A DNA stretch of 64,000 nucleotides from Prevotella sp. GTDB lineage: Bacteria; Bacteroidota; Bacteroidia; Bacteroidales; Dysgonomonadaceae. Shown here one piece after another: positions 42,113-51,865 of this stretch. Location: the NCBI GenBank assembly GCA_031271965.1, contig JAISUS010000022.1, positions 124,001-188,000 on the forward strand. Direction: 5' to 3'. Position 1 is the first letter of the stretch. Each line of letters opens with the position of its first letter. The notes under the pieces are model-generated. The model was not told where the DNA came from, made no database searches, and saw only the letters and a program-made list of their open reading frames with translations. Both the position numbers and the translations under genes were made by a program.

Positions 42113-42763
42113 TTATTGAAATGTCTTTTTTACATTTCCAGCTGCTAAAATAGCAAAATGATTTAAACCTAAGCCTATTTCAGCGGAAATATTTTCATAT
42201 ACCTTACAAATAGTCACGGAAGACATGTCAGTCTCACAAAAAATAGAATCTAATGGAATATGTTTTATAGACTTTTTGTTAAATTTTTCTCCGAAAGAAA
42301 ATTTAAACCCGACTTTACACAACTGCTTTGTCTGTTCCGGATTTCCTCTATATCCGTGTATAATCCAAGGGACTGTCCCTTTATATTCTTTGTATAATGC
42401 AATCATTTCATCCCATGCCTTTACGCAATGGATTATAATGGGTTTGCGGACTTCAATTGCCAGTTCTATCTGTTTTCTGAATACGGCTATTTGCTTTGCT
42501 ATATCAGGACCTTTCAGCCTATCTAAACCTATTTCACCAATAGCTACAACATCGGGGTCTTTGGCATTTTTTTCGAGGAGAGTAAACAATTCTTCCGATC
42601 CATCTGAAAACCACGGATGTATACCACAAGAAAACCATGCATTAGGATACATTTGCTTCTTTTGCCCGAAGTCCTCTGGATATGTATTTAGTATACACTT
42701 TACATCATATCCGTTTTCTATGGCGGATTCTATTTTATGTGTATGGACATTGTATAAATACAT
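42113..42763 (-). CDS. TatD family metal-dependent hydrolase
   Basis: I chose the ATG at 42763 (MYLYNVHTHKIESA), since the HxH metal motif YNVHTH should be close to the start. The 216-residue protein has further metal ligands in AIGEIGLDRL near 80, PIIIHCVKAW near 117, and IIHGYRGN. It is shorter than typical TatD (about 260 residues) but has the main ligand positions. TatD enzymes are DNases or related phosphoesterases; the precise substrate is unknown. It lies between folE and ansA in the operon. Confidence 0.85.
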   Translation of the reverse strand: MYLYNVHTHKIESAIENGYDVKCILNTYPEDFGQKKQMYPNAWFSCGIHPWFSDGSEELFTLLEKNAKDPDVVAIGEIGLDRLKGPDIAKQIAVFRKQIELAIEVRKPIIIHCVKAWDEMIALYKEYKGTVPWIIHGYRGNPEQTKQLCKVGFKFSFGEKFNKKSIKHIPLDSIFCETDMSSVTICKVYENISAEIGLGLNHFAILAAGNVKKTFQ

Positions 42764-42846
42764 AGGCAAAAAGATATATCGAAAAAACGAGATAATTTTC
42801 ACATGAAAAAGAACCTCGTTGCATATTTATAACCTTTGCAACTCTC

Positions 42847-43410
42847 CTATCTTATGAGGTTGATAAATTCTTCTCTTGTCTTAGCCTGATTGAACACTCC
42901 TGTAAAATCAGATGTGGTGGTCGTGGAATTTTGCTTCTCAACTCCGCGCATCTGCATACACATGTGCTGAGCCTCTATTACCACCATTACACCTAAAGGA
43001 TTTAAGGTACTCTGTATACATTCTTTTATCTGAAGTGTCATACGTTCCTGCACTTGCAAACGTCGCGCAAAAACATCTACAACCCGGGCTATTTTGCTCA
43101 GCCCTGTAATGTGTCCATTAGGGATATAGGCAACATGAGCTTTACCCCAAAACGGAAGCATATGATGTTCGCACAAAGAATAGAAATCAATATCTTTGAC
43201 TATGACCATTTGCCGATAATCCTCTTTGAATAAAGCCTTTTTCAATATTTCTTCCGGATTATCCTTATAGCCCCTTGTCAAAAACTGCATGGCTTTTGCT
43301 ACTCTATCGGGCGTTTTCAGCAAGCCTTCTCTATCAGGATCTTCTCCCAAAAGAGAGATTACCTCTCTATAATGACTGGCCAGTAAATTAGCCGAATTTT
43401 CGTCTCGCAT
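42847..43410 (-). CDS. folE: GTP cyclohydrolase I
   Basis: From the ATG at 43410 ([17 protein letters not shown]) the protein has 187 residues; the longer frame would overlap the SPOR gene. Signature: [20 protein letters not shown] with the zinc ligands, [18 protein letters not shown], and [20 protein letters not shown]. It makes dihydroneopterin triphosphate from GTP, the first step of folate synthesis. It follows the SPOR gene by seven bases. Confidence 0.96.
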   Translation of the reverse strand: MRDENSANLLASHYREVISLLGEDPDREGLLKTPDRVAKAMQFLTRGYKDNPEEILKKALFKEDYRQMVIVKDIDFYSLCEHHMLPFWGKAHVAYIPNGHITGLSKIARVVDVFARRLQVQERMTLQIKECIQSTLNPLGVMVVIEAQHMCMQMRGVEKQNSTTTTSDFTGVFNQAKTREEFINLIR

Positions 43411-43417
43411 TATCAAA

Positions 43418-43891
43418 TTATCGGTTTGGTGGAATAATGTACATTTCTTTTCCAAACGACGGAAACTGTTTTTTCAACTCTGTCAAAATCAATTGAGCAT
43501 CTTCCTTCGTTGCTATATTAATCACACGCAATCTCCAAAACGGAGAATTAAAAGCGATTGATGTTTGCAATTCCGGATAAGCGTTTTTTATCTGGGCTTG
43601 CTTCGATTCAGCTTCTCTTTTAGACTGTTGCTGGTCATTTCCCATAAAAATCTGTATTTTATACCCGCCACCTTTGATCGGGGAAGAAGACCGTATCTGC
43701 ACATCCTCAATGCTATCCTCCGAGTTATCGTAGCGTATGGCTATGCGATTTTGAATAGTTTCGTCCTGCATCACTTTTACATCTCCTTGTCCCCATTTTG
43801 CAGTATTTATGTCCTCTACTATCGTTTTTTGAGCATAGGTATAAGTAGCAAAAAGGCAAAAAGTAAAAAATAGACAAAGCCCCTTTTTCAT
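43418..43891 (-). CDS. Secreted SPOR domain protein
   Basis: The 157-residue protein has a signal peptide ([21 protein letters not shown]). The C-terminal half forms a SPOR domain ([19 protein letters not shown] near 73, then [20 protein letters not shown]). SPOR domains bind denuded glycan strands at the septum, so the protein may be linked to cell division. It sits 64 bases after tpiA and seven before folE. Confidence 0.88.
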   Translation of the reverse strand: MKKGLCLFFTFCLFATYTYAQKTIVEDINTAKWGQGDVKVMQDETIQNRIAIRYDNSEDSIEDVQIRSSSPIKGGGYKIQIFMGNDQQQSKREAESKQAQIKNAYPELQTSIAFNSPFWRLRVINIATKEDAQLILTELKKQFPSFGKEMYIIPPNR

Positions 43892-43955
43892 ATTTTAAAA
43901 GTAAAAGTGTTGCGGATACACTGATTGAACCCGCAACAGATTATATAATTATAAA

Positions 43956-44702
43956 TTAGAATCCTTCTATAACCGGAATAAACTTCTCTACATCGAGAGA
44001 TGCCCCACCGATAAGCCCACCATCAATATCAGGACAAGCAAAAAGTTCTTTTGCATTACCTCCGTTAGCACTACCGCCATACAGAATAGAAGTATTGTCT
44101 GCTACCTCTTTACCAAATTTGTCGGCAATAGTTTGACGGATAAATGCATGCATTTCCTGTGCTTGCTCTGAAGTAGCAGTAAGACCTGTACCTATAGCCC
44201 AAACCGGTTCGTATGCAATAACTATTTTAGAGAAATCTTCAGATGAAAGGTTGAATAGAGCTTCAACAGTCTGTCTTTTAACAACATCGAAATGTGCATT
44301 CTTTTCCCTTTCGTCTTTTGTTTCGCCGATACAGAAAATAGGACTCAGGCCATTAGCCAAAGCCAGTAATACTTTTTCTTTCAAAATAGCATCTGTCTCG
44401 CCATAATATGTGCGACGTTCAGAGTGCCCTAGTATAACATATTTAGCGCCCGTAGATGCAACCATAGCGGCAGAGACTTCACCTGTATAAGCGCCCGAAG
44501 CCTTATCCGCGCAGTTTTGAGCAGCTACTGCAAGTTTTGTAGCAGAAGCTACACTAGCTAAATGAACAAATGGAGTACCGATCACCACTTCGCATTTCAG
44601 TGTTTTACCGGCTAGTGCTGTTTCCAGGTCTTTAGCAAAAGCTACACCTTCCTGAAGGTTTTTATTCATTTTCCAGTTCCCTGCAACAATATTTTTTCTC
44701 AT
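43956..44702 (-). CDS. tpiA: Triose-phosphate isomerase
   Basis: The 248-residue TIM-barrel enzyme is full length: NWKMNKN near residue 10 (catalytic Lys), [17 protein letters not shown] near 89 with the catalytic His, and [12 protein letters not shown] near 162 with the catalytic Glu, then GGSANGGNA and [10 protein letters not shown] phosphate-binding loops. It interconverts the triose phosphates of glycolysis. Part of the long operon, 33 bases after the DoxX-like gene. Confidence 0.97.
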   Translation of the reverse strand: MRKNIVAGNWKMNKNLQEGVAFAKDLETALAGKTLKCEVVIGTPFVHLASVASATKLAVAAQNCADKASGAYTGEVSAAMVASTGAKYVILGHSERRTYYGETDAILKEKVLLALANGLSPIFCIGETKDEREKNAHFDVVKRQTVEALFNLSSEDFSKIVIAYEPVWAIGTGLTATSEQAQEMHAFIRQTIADKFGKEVADNTSILYGGSANGGNAKELFACPDIDGGLIGGASLDVEKFIPVIEGF

Positions 44703-44735
44703 GATTTAAAAGTAGTTTATTATATTAATAAATAT

Positions 44736-46070
44736 TTAATCTTCGTCGTCCTTACTCTCGATTTCGGCTATGGCCTTTTTCTGCTTTCTGTAAAAGAGAA
44801 AATCCAATCCTTTGAGAAGAAGTAAAGGTAATAGAAATATTGCACTTGTGTAAAATAAGTTTTTCTTATTTTGTTCTTTTACGTCAATCATTTGCCCATA
44901 AGCCATCTCGGCCAGAGGCCTGTATAAATCTTCTTCTGCAGGGACGTCTATGTCTGCCCATTTATTGATAACCACACCGTTTTTCAACAAGATAAGTCCC
45001 GGATTGGTACGGATAATTGTCTTCAATGTTCTTTCGTCAGTTATACAAAAGTCAAAATTTATAGTATTGGTTTTCGCCCAATTAATAATTTCATCAGTAA
45101 CTGAAGATGTAAGGCAATAGAATTTATATCCTCTATAATCGGCATAATTCTCCACATCTTCAAAACTGCTAAGATAAGACATATCCATCTCTGCAAGAAA
45201 CGGCGATATCATAAGGAACACATAATTGGAGTCTGACAAAACCTCCTGTGTGATATCCGCCTGACCTTCAACTTCTGTTCTGTTCTGGTTAAATTCAAGT
45301 TTTGTTATCGAAAAGTCTTTAATGGGAGAAACCTTACCCTCTTTAATTGTTTTTGTTTCCATCCGAACAAATACCCATGTGCTATCCTCCCACGGATAAT
45401 TATCCTCTGTGAATTCCTTTTCCACTCCATCTTTAGCATAAACAAGAAAAGACTTATGCTCACGGCCTTCGCCATCCTCTATACCCAGTAATTCCGGAAT
45501 ATCAGCTCCTATTTTATAAGGACGAAAATCGAACAAGGGGTCAAAAATATAGTTGCGAAAAGTAAACAGTCCGATGAAAATAAAAATATACAAAAACGCT
45601 AACCAATAAGTCTTTCCTGTAAATAAATTACTGATGCGTTCACAATAAAAGAAAGTACAGACCGAACAGAGTAATAACACAATATTCTTATAAAATGTTT
45701 GCCAATTTGTTATAATCAGCGCATCGCCAAAACACCCACAATCTTCGACAGGATTACTTATAGCAAGATAAAGAGTCAGCATAGTCATAAAGGCCATAAC
45801 CAAAAGCATCAGCCTCGAATTCCATTTGCGGTAAAGCCCGAACAACATACATGCGCCCATAGCAAACTCGGCTATACACAGCATTATTGACAAAGGCATG
45901 GATAGGAATGACAAAGAGGTCAAATGGAACACAGCAAAATAATCATTTATCTTATAGGCTGTACCAAACGGATCGACCGCTTTTACAAATCCTGAAAAAA
46001 CGAAAACCGCTCCCAGAATAACTCTGGATATCTCTACAAGAACTTTCTTTAAAATATCTACTTTGCTCAT
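44736..46070 (-). CDS. DoxX/MauE-like membrane protein with C-terminal thioredoxin-like domain
   Basis: The 444-residue protein has a DoxX-type start (LGAVFVFSGFVKAVDPFGTA near 17) and about four helices with the cysteine motif DCGCFGDA near 111. One more helix follows, then a soluble domain from about 190 that looks thioredoxin-like (LSDSNYVFLMISPFLAEMD and the later NPGLILLKNGVV). A helix ends the protein near 415-430. The Cys pair and the redox-like domain suggest electron transfer across the membrane. It matches a conserved Bacteroidales type but its substrate is unknown. Confidence 0.82.
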   Translation of the reverse strand: MSKVDILKKVLVEISRVILGAVFVFSGFVKAVDPFGTAYKINDYFAVFHLTSLSFLSMPLSIMLCIAEFAMGACMLFGLYRKWNSRLMLLVMAFMTMLTLYLAISNPVEDCGCFGDALIITNWQTFYKNIVLLLCSVCTFFYCERISNLFTGKTYWLAFLYIFIFIGLFTFRNYIFDPLFDFRPYKIGADIPELLGIEDGEGREHKSFLVYAKDGVEKEFTEDNYPWEDSTWVFVRMETKTIKEGKVSPIKDFSITKLEFNQNRTEVEGQADITQEVLSDSNYVFLMISPFLAEMDMSYLSSFEDVENYADYRGYKFYCLTSSVTDEIINWAKTNTINFDFCITDERTLKTIIRTNPGLILLKNGVVINKWADIDVPAEEDLYRPLAEMAYGQMIDVKEQNKKNLFYTSAIFLLPLLLLKGLDFLFYRKQKKAIAEIESKDDED

Positions 46071-46073
46071 CTA

Positions 46074-46619
46074 CTACTCATTCTCAGGATATTCTAATTT
46101 AATCAACCCAAAGAGGGAATAATTAATCATATCCATATAATTGGCGTCTATCCCTTCCGAAACAAGCGTCTTACCTTTATTTTCTTCTATCTGTTTGGTG
46201 CGATAAATCTTTGTGAGGATAAGGTCGGTATATGAACTGATACGCATCGAACGCCAAGCTTCGTCGTAATCATGATTTTTTGCATACATCAACTCCTTGG
46301 TTTCAGTCATATGCTTATCATATAAGGCTATGACTTCTTCTTCTGCCAGATCTACAGCATCGGCATATCCCAATTCCAGTTGAATAAGCCCAATAATACC
46401 ATAGTTTACGATACCAATAAATTCCGGAGTAATGCCTTCGTCAATCAGGCTCATCCCTTTTTCTTCAATACTTCTGATACGCTTCGCCTTGATCAGTATT
46501 TGATCGGTAACCGACTGGGGACGGAGTATCCTCCATGAAGCCCCGTAATCTTTTAGTTTCTTAGCGAAAAGATTGCGGCACATTGAGATCACATGCTCAA
46601 ATTGTTGTTTGGTATCTGC
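46074..46619 (-). CDS. DUF1599 protein with two internal repeats
   Basis: From the ATG at 46619 (MADTKQQFEHVISMCRN) the protein has 181 residues. Two halves repeat the same pattern: AKKLKDYGASWRILRP-SVTDQILIKAKRIRSIEE in the first and AKNHDYDEAWRSMRI-SYTDLILTKIYRTKQIEE in the second, each ending in a NYGIIGLIQLE / NYSLFGLIKLE helix. This is the DUF1599 family, also called a nucleotide-modification-associated domain. The conserved acidic and basic residues suggest nucleotide binding, but no reaction is established. It leads the eight-gene operon and starts 28 bases after a -7 box. Confidence 0.85.
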   Translation of the reverse strand, partial: ADTKQQFEHVISMCRNLFAKKLKDYGASWRILRPQSVTDQILIKAKRIRSIEEKGMSLIDEGITPEFIGIVNYGIIGLIQLELGYADAVDLAEEEVIALYDKHMTETKELMYAKNHDYDEAWRSMRISSYTDLILTKIYRTKQIEENKGKTLVSEGIDANYMDMINYSLFGLIKLEYPENE

Positions 46620-46646
46620 CATGTTAATATCGCGATTTTCGACCAA

Positions 46647-46654
46647 CAAAGGTA
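46647..46654 (-). promoter_or_regulatory. -7 box of the DUF1599-to-YkgJ operon
   Basis: The minus strand reads TACCTTTG, an exact TAnnTTTG box, 27 bases before the ATG at 46619. The intervals between the eight genes are all under 90 bases. Confidence 0.55.
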
Positions 46655-46858
46655 AAAAAAATACTTCAATGTGCTGTCAGGGAGATTTTAAATTATGGTA
46701 AAGGATTGAACAACTTCCTAAAAGAAGTTTATTTTCCTTCTTCTAAAGCACTAAAAAGAGACCTGCCATTTAATAAATAAAGAATTATAGCTAACTTGCG
46801 GCGTTTTTCACTCCGGACTTCGAAGATCGATGACCCCGCATCAACTAAATACTTTCTA

Positions 46859-48697
46859 ATGAAAGACTTTATAACACTTATAAGACGTTTTGTGCCACCC
46901 TACAAGAAACAAGTAGGATTAAATTTGTTCTTTAATATATTAAGCGCGATCCTAAATGTATTTTCATTTGCTCTGATAGTTCCCATTTTGCGAATTCTTT
47001 TCAAAGTAGATGAAACTGTATATGAGTATATACCTGTTGACACATCAAGCGTCAAAAATATACTTGATTTTAAAGTTTTAGAAAATAATTTCTATGCTTA
47101 TCTGTCCGACATGATGAATACCCATTCGGGTGGTGCTGTACTTCTCGGATTGGGATTGACCTTAGTTGTTATGACAATGCTTAAAACCGGAGCTATTTAT
47201 CTCAGCGCCTACTTCATCACCGATGTACGAACGGGAGTAGTCAGAGATATCCGCAAACAGATAAATGACAAAATACTTTCCTTACCTCTGGGATTTTTCT
47301 CAGGAGAACGGAAAGGCGATATCATTGCACGCATGACCGGTGATGTAGGCGAGGTCGAAAACTCTGTAATGAGCTCTCTCGATATGATTACAAAAAATCC
47401 GATTATGATACTGATATATTTGGCTACAATGCTTTTTATCAGTTGGGAACTTACCATTTTTGTACTTGTTCTTCTACCCGTAGCCGGATACATTATGGGT
47501 AAAGTCGGCAAAAGCCTTAAACGCAAATCGATAGAAGCTCAAAATCACTGGGGACTACTGATGTCACAAATAGAGGAAACACTGAGTGGATTGCGTATAA
47601 TAAAGGCTTTTAACGCTGAGTCTAAAATGGAAAAACGCTTCGACGGATCTAATAATATATTCAGAGGCATGTCGAACCGGATTGCGCGTCGCCAACAATT
47701 AGCACATCCAATGAGTGAATTGCTAGGAACAATAGCTGTTGTCTTTGTATTATGGTTTGGAGGCACATTAATTCTGGATGGTTCGGGGTCAATGGATGCA
47801 TCGAAGTTTATCTACTACCTTACTATTTTTTACCTGATCATTAATCCGGCAAAGGATTTATCCAAATCGGTTTACGCCATACAAAAAGGGATGGCTTCGG
47901 TAGAACGTATTGATAAAATACTGAATGCCGAAAATAATATCAAAAGCCCGGCTAATCCAAAGCCAATCCCGTTCAATGCCGAGATATCATATCGTAACGT
48001 TCATTTCAAATATGAGAACAACTGGGTGATAAAAGATGTAAGCATAACCATCCCTAAAGGAAAGACAATTGCTCTTGTCGGACAATCGGGATCAGGAAAG
48101 TCTACAATGGCCGATCTTTTACCTCGTTTTTATGATGTAAACGATGGCGGCATTTACATAGACGGAGTAAACATAAAAGACGCTAATGTGCACGACCTAC
48201 GCGCTTTGATGGGAAATGTAAACCAGGAAGCGATTTTATTTAATGATACTTTTTTCAATAATATCTCTTTCGGAGTAGAAAACGCTACGATGGAACAAGT
48301 AATTGAAGCCGCAAAGATCGCCAATGCACATGAATTTATTATGGCTACAGAAGATGGGTATGATACGAATATTGGCGACCGGGGCGGTAAGCTTTCCGGC
48401 GGACAGCGTCAGCGTATCAGTATCGCCCGTGCTATTCTAAAAAATCCACAGATATTGATTCTAGACGAAGCAACATCTGCTCTCGATACCGAATCCGAAA
48501 GATTGGTACAGGACGCTTTGGAGCGACTGATGCAAAACAGAACTACACTGGTCATCGCACACCGCTTGTCTACCATCAAGAATGCGGATGAAATATGTGT
48601 AATGCATGAAGGCGAAGTTGTAGAACGTGGACATCACGACGATTTGTTCGAAAAAAACGGATATTACCGTAAGCTGTGTGATATGCAACAGTTCTAA
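46859..48697 (+). CDS. msbA: ABC transporter, lipid A flippase type (MsbA-like)
   Basis: From the ATG at 46859 (MKDFITLIRRFVPPYKKQV) the protein has 612 residues; the upstream frame from 46796 looks non-coding. About six helices in the first 330 residues are followed by an ATPase domain with Walker A GQSGSGKST, the signature LSGGQRQR, Walker B ILILDEATSALDTES and the H-loop in VIAHRLST. It should flip lipid A-core at the inner membrane. The name is by family likeness; other lipid exporters look the same. It opens the plus-strand cluster. Confidence 0.9.
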   Translation: MKDFITLIRRFVPPYKKQVGLNLFFNILSAILNVFSFALIVPILRILFKVDETVYEYIPVDTSSVKNILDFKVLENNFYAYLSDMMNTHSGGAVLLGLGLTLVVMTMLKTGAIYLSAYFITDVRTGVVRDIRKQINDKILSLPLGFFSGERKGDIIARMTGDVGEVENSVMSSLDMITKNPIMILIYLATMLFISWELTIFVLVLLPVAGYIMGKVGKSLKRKSIEAQNHWGLLMSQIEETLSGLRIIKAFNAESKMEKRFDGSNNIFRGMSNRIARRQQLAHPMSELLGTIAVVFVLWFGGTLILDGSGSMDASKFIYYLTIFYLIINPAKDLSKSVYAIQKGMASVERIDKILNAENNIKSPANPKPIPFNAEISYRNVHFKYENNWVIKDVSITIPKGKTIALVGQSGSGKSTMADLLPRFYDVNDGGIYIDGVNIKDANVHDLRALMGNVNQEAILFNDTFFNNISFGVENATMEQVIEAAKIANAHEFIMATEDGYDTNIGDRGGKLSGGQRQRISIARAILKNPQILILDEATSALDTESERLVQDALERLMQNRTTLVIAHRLSTIKNADEICVMHEGEVVERGHHDDLFEKNGYYRKLCDMQQF

Positions 48698-48788
48698 GCC
48701 CCTCCAACCTCCCCGAAGGGAGGCTTTTGGAAAAAAGGGTTATTAATTGATTTTATATTCCGGTTCCCCCTCCGGGGGTTAGGGGGCT
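48698..48788. repeat. Inverted C/G-rich foldback repeat between msbA and trmB
   Basis: The left arm (48698-48730) reads GCCCCTCCAACCTCCCCGAA and onward; the reverse complement of the right arm (48760-48788) reads AGCCCCCTAACCCCCGGAGG and onward. The two align with a few mismatches, so the 91-base stretch is an imperfect foldback of a short repeated unit whose sub-units also fold (CCTCCC/GGGAGG and CCCCC/GGGGG). The C/G content is far above its neighbours. It could act as a terminator or processing site, or as a REP-like mobile unit. Confidence 0.75.
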
Positions 48789-48795
48789 GATAATA

Positions 48796-49557
48796 ATGGG
48801 AAAGAATAAGCTGGCAAAGTTTGCTAATATGGAGGAGTACCCTCATGTGTTTCAATACCCTTTCGCTGTACTACAGGAACAAGGGTTTGAGATGAAAGGC
48901 AAATGGAACGAACTTTTTTTCAAGAATGATAATCCGATTGTCCTCGAACTTGGTTGTGGCAAAGGAGAATATACAGTCGGATTGGCAAAACTGTTTCCTA
49001 ACAAAAATTTCATCGGTATCGATATCAAGGGAGCCCGTATGTGGACAGGAGCCAAAAAATCGCTAAACGAAGGCTTGACTAATGTCGCTTTTCTGCGAAC
49101 ACATATAGAATTGATCACTCACTTCTTTGGACAAGGAGAAATATATGAAATATGGATAACGTTCCCTGATCCACAGATGAATAAGGTGAACAAGCGTATG
49201 ACATCTACACGGTTCATAAAACTATATCGCCAAATCCTGTCAGATAATGGAATCATCCATCTCAAAACGGATAGTAATTTCATGTTTACATACACCTGTG
49301 CAATGGTAAAGGAGAATAACCTGCCTATATTATTCGAGACTGATGACTTGTATCATTCGGGACTAGCCGATGATATCCTGAAAATACAAACTTTCTATGA
49401 ACAACAATGGCTCGCGCGCGGTTTAAATATTAAGTATATAAAATTTGAATGTCCAGAGAAAAACATTTGGACGGAACCTGAAATAGAAATAGAAAAAGAC
49501 CAATACAGAAGCTTCGGCAGAAGCAATGTACTAAATCAATCAACTAAAAATGGCTAA
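48796..49557 (+). CDS. trmB: tRNA (guanine-N7-)-methyltransferase
   Basis: The 253-residue protein has the SAM-binding motif [19 protein letters not shown] near 51, then [19 protein letters not shown] near 74, and [19 protein letters not shown] near 117, all characteristic of TrmB. It methylates G46 in tRNA. The start directly follows the foldback repeat, so its expression may depend on read-through of that element. The mrp ATG lies inside its last codons. Confidence 0.95.
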   Translation: MGKNKLAKFANMEEYPHVFQYPFAVLQEQGFEMKGKWNELFFKNDNPIVLELGCGKGEYTVGLAKLFPNKNFIGIDIKGARMWTGAKKSLNEGLTNVAFLRTHIELITHFFGQGEIYEIWITFPDPQMNKVNKRMTSTRFIKLYRQILSDNGIIHLKTDSNFMFTYTCAMVKENNLPILFETDDLYHSGLADDILKIQTFYEQQWLARGLNIKYIKFECPEKNIWTEPEIEIEKDQYRSFGRSNVLNQSTKNG

Positions 49558-50662
49558 TATATATCCAAAACTAATTCTTGACGCCTTACGGAATGTGCGT
49601 TATCCCGGAACGGGCAAAGATATTGTGGAAATGGGATTTGTGTCTGATGACATCCATATAAACGGTATGAAGGTAAGCCTTTCGCTGTTATTTGACAAAC
49701 CCAACGATCCTTTCATCAAATCGATAGTAAAAGCAGCCGAAACAGCTATCCTTACATACGCTGATCCCAATATTGAAATAAAGGGTAATATTGAGGTGAA
49801 AGCGAAGCAGGCAGAAGCACCTAAATCGACAAAATTACTACCTCAGGTAAAAAATATAATTGCTATATCGTCAGGTAAAGGAGGTGTAGGTAAAAGTACC
49901 GTATCGGTAAATCTAGCTGTATCCCTCGCAAAAAAAGGTTATAAAGTAGGCTTGCTCGATGCAGATATATTCGGCCCGTCACTTCCAAAAATGTTTAATG
50001 AAGAAGAGGCCCGTCCACTCCTTGAACCTATGGATGGAAAGGAATATATTGTTCCGATAGAAAAATACGGTGTAAAGATGCTTTCCATCGGCTTCTTTGT
50101 TAATAGAGACGATGCTGTTGTATGGCGTGGAGCTATGGCAGGGAACGCGTTGAAGCAGTTGATAGCAGATGCAAACTGGGGTGAACTGGATTATTTCCTT
50201 ATCGACTTTCCTCCCGGTACGAGTGACATACATCTTACATTGGTGCAGACACTTGCAATTACCGGAGCGGTAGTAGTGAGTACGCCGCAACAAGTGGCAT
50301 TGGCAGATGCACGCAAAGGTATCAATATGTTTACGAATGATAAAGTAAATGTCCCTATCCTCGGATTGGTAGAAAATATGGCATGGTTTACTCCGGCAGA
50401 ACTACCGGAAAATAAATATTACATCTTTGGTAAGGACGGAGCAAAAAATCTGGCAGAAGAAATGCATGTCCCTTTATTGGGGCAAATACCTATTGTCCAA
50501 AGCATTTGCGAAGGAGGTGACAAAGGCCTTCCCGTTGCCCTGAATGATAATACTATCACAGGTATGGCTTTTGCCCATTTATCTGACAATTTCATAGAAT
50601 CGGTAGAAAAACGAAATGCCGAACTAGCTCCGACTCAGATAGTCGAAGTTCATAATAAATAA
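49550..50662 (+). CDS. Mrp/ApbC family iron-sulfur cluster carrier ATPase
   Basis: The 370-residue protein has an N-terminal DUF59/MIP18-like part ([20 protein letters not shown]) and then a ParA-like P-loop ATPase with deviant Walker [12 protein letters not shown] near 107, [16 protein letters not shown] near 136, and [14 protein letters not shown] near 221. The CxxC motif usual for Mrp/NBP35-type carriers is not obvious in the C-terminal part. It overlaps the trmB end by eight bases and is the last gene before the MITE-like element. Confidence 0.93.
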   Translation: MANIYPKLILDALRNVRYPGTGKDIVEMGFVSDDIHINGMKVSLSLLFDKPNDPFIKSIVKAAETAILTYADPNIEIKGNIEVKAKQAEAPKSTKLLPQVKNIIAISSGKGGVGKSTVSVNLAVSLAKKGYKVGLLDADIFGPSLPKMFNEEEARPLLEPMDGKEYIVPIEKYGVKMLSIGFFVNRDDAVVWRGAMAGNALKQLIADANWGELDYFLIDFPPGTSDIHLTLVQTLAITGAVVVSTPQQVALADARKGINMFTNDKVNVPILGLVENMAWFTPAELPENKYYIFGKDGAKNLAEEMHVPLLGQIPIVQSICEGGDKGLPVALNDNTITGMAFAHLSDNFIESVEKRNAELAPTQIVEVHNK

Positions 50663-50670
50663 GATAAAAA

Positions 50671-50881
50671 AGAGGGTGTATCAAAAGTCCTTTTACCGTC
50701 ATTGCGAGGGCAATAGCCCGAAGCAATCCAGAAAAAAGTGAAAAGCTAAAAGTGATAAGTGAATTGAAAATCGGCGGAGCCAAAAATATTTTTCGTTTTT
50801 CATTCTTCATTTTTAATTTTTAAAGTAGATTGCTTCACTTTGTTCGCAATGACGAGAGTTCTATCTTTTGACACACCCTCT
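50671..50881. mobile_element. MITE-like inverted-repeat element, 211 bp
   Basis: The 17-base terminal repeats AGAGGGTGTATCAAAAG (50671-50687) and CTTTTGACACACCCTCT (50865-50881) pair with one mismatch. Inside, CGTCATTGCGA (50697-50707) pairs with TCGCAATGACG (50844-50854), and GAAGCAATC (50720-50728) with GATTGCTTC (50828-50836), so the whole element folds back. There is no coding frame of interest. This fits a non-autonomous miniature transposable element; no matching transposase is in the window and no target duplication is clear. Confidence 0.78.
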
Positions 50882-50915
50882 GTTTTTATTCCACAGATAT
50901 AAAGATTGAAATTTG

Positions 50916-50923
50916 TATCTTTG
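50916..50923 (+). promoter_or_regulatory. -7 box of folD
   Basis: TATCTTTG is an exact TAnnTTTG box, 36 bases before the ATG at 50960 and 34 bases after the MITE end, so the promoter's -33 region borders the inserted element. Confidence 0.55.
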
Positions 50924-50959
50924 CAATATCTAGTAACCTTGTCAAAAAAAACAATCTAT

Positions 50960-51841
50960 ATGCAGCTAATCGATGGAAAAGCCATATCGGCGCAGATAAA
51001 AAAAGAAATAGCAGAAGAAGTATCCCAAATAAAAGCAACAGGAGGTAAAACCCCGCATCTGGCAGCAGTACTTGTCGGACATGACGGAGGTAGCGAGACT
51101 TATGTTGCCAGCAAAGTACGCACCTGTGAAGAAGTTGGTTTTAAATCATCACTGATACGATTCGAAGAGACTGTAAGTGAGGAAGAACTATTGACCTGTG
51201 TAAACAGACTTAATAACGATACTGACATAGATGGTTTTATCGTGCAACTTCCATTACCTAAACATATATCGGAGCAAAAAGTAATTGAAGCCATCGATTA
51301 CCGGAAAGATGTGGACGGCTTTCACCCTATCAATGTAGGGCGTATGTCTATTGGGCTTCCATGTTTTATCTCTGCAACACCGGCTGGCATACTAGAGTTA
51401 TTAAAGAGATATGAAATACCAACACAAGGCAAACATTGTGTCGTACTAGGGCGAAGCAACATCGTAGGAAAGCCTGTCGCTGGTCTTATGATGCAAAAAG
51501 GTTATCCGGGCGATGCTACCGTTACTGTTTGCCATAGCCGAACACCTAATATAAAAGAGGCATGTCTGAGTGCTGACATTATCATTGCCGCGTTAGGCGT
51601 GCCAGAATTCCTTAAAGGTGATATGGTTAAAGAAGGGGCAGTTATTATAGATGTCGGTACCACACGTGTGCCTTCACCCGAAACGAAATCAGGATTCAAA
51701 CTAAAAGGAGATGTTGCATTTGATGAAGTAGCCGCTAAGGCTTCATTCATAACTCCTGTCCCGGGAGGAGTAGGACCTATGACTATTATTTCTCTGATGA
51801 GAAATACACTGTTAGCAGGAAAAAAAGAAATATATAAGTAA
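50960..51841 (+). CDS. folD: Methylenetetrahydrofolate dehydrogenase/cyclohydrolase
   Basis: From the ATG at 50960 ([17 protein letters not shown]) the protein has 293 residues. Motifs: [20 protein letters not shown] near 94, [15 protein letters not shown] near 120, [19 protein letters not shown] near 162 with the NADP-binding loop, and [16 protein letters not shown] near the end. It links one-carbon units to folate. The folate gene folE is on the other strand in this window. Upstream residues from 50906 lie before the promoter and are not coding. Confidence 0.96.
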   Translation: MQLIDGKAISAQIKKEIAEEVSQIKATGGKTPHLAAVLVGHDGGSETYVASKVRTCEEVGFKSSLIRFEETVSEEELLTCVNRLNNDTDIDGFIVQLPLPKHISEQKVIEAIDYRKDVDGFHPINVGRMSIGLPCFISATPAGILELLKRYEIPTQGKHCVVLGRSNIVGKPVAGLMMQKGYPGDATVTVCHSRTPNIKEACLSADIIIAALGVPEFLKGDMVKEGAVIIDVGTTRVPSPETKSGFKLKGDVAFDEVAAKASFITPVPGGVGPMTIISLMRNTLLAGKKEIYK

Positions 51842-51865
51842 CAATATCTTATAGAAGACTCCTCT

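Noticed and set aside
50671-50881. CRISPR-like or tandem repeat array
   Set aside because: The repeats are inverted and nested, not direct with regular spacers; a foldback element explains them better.
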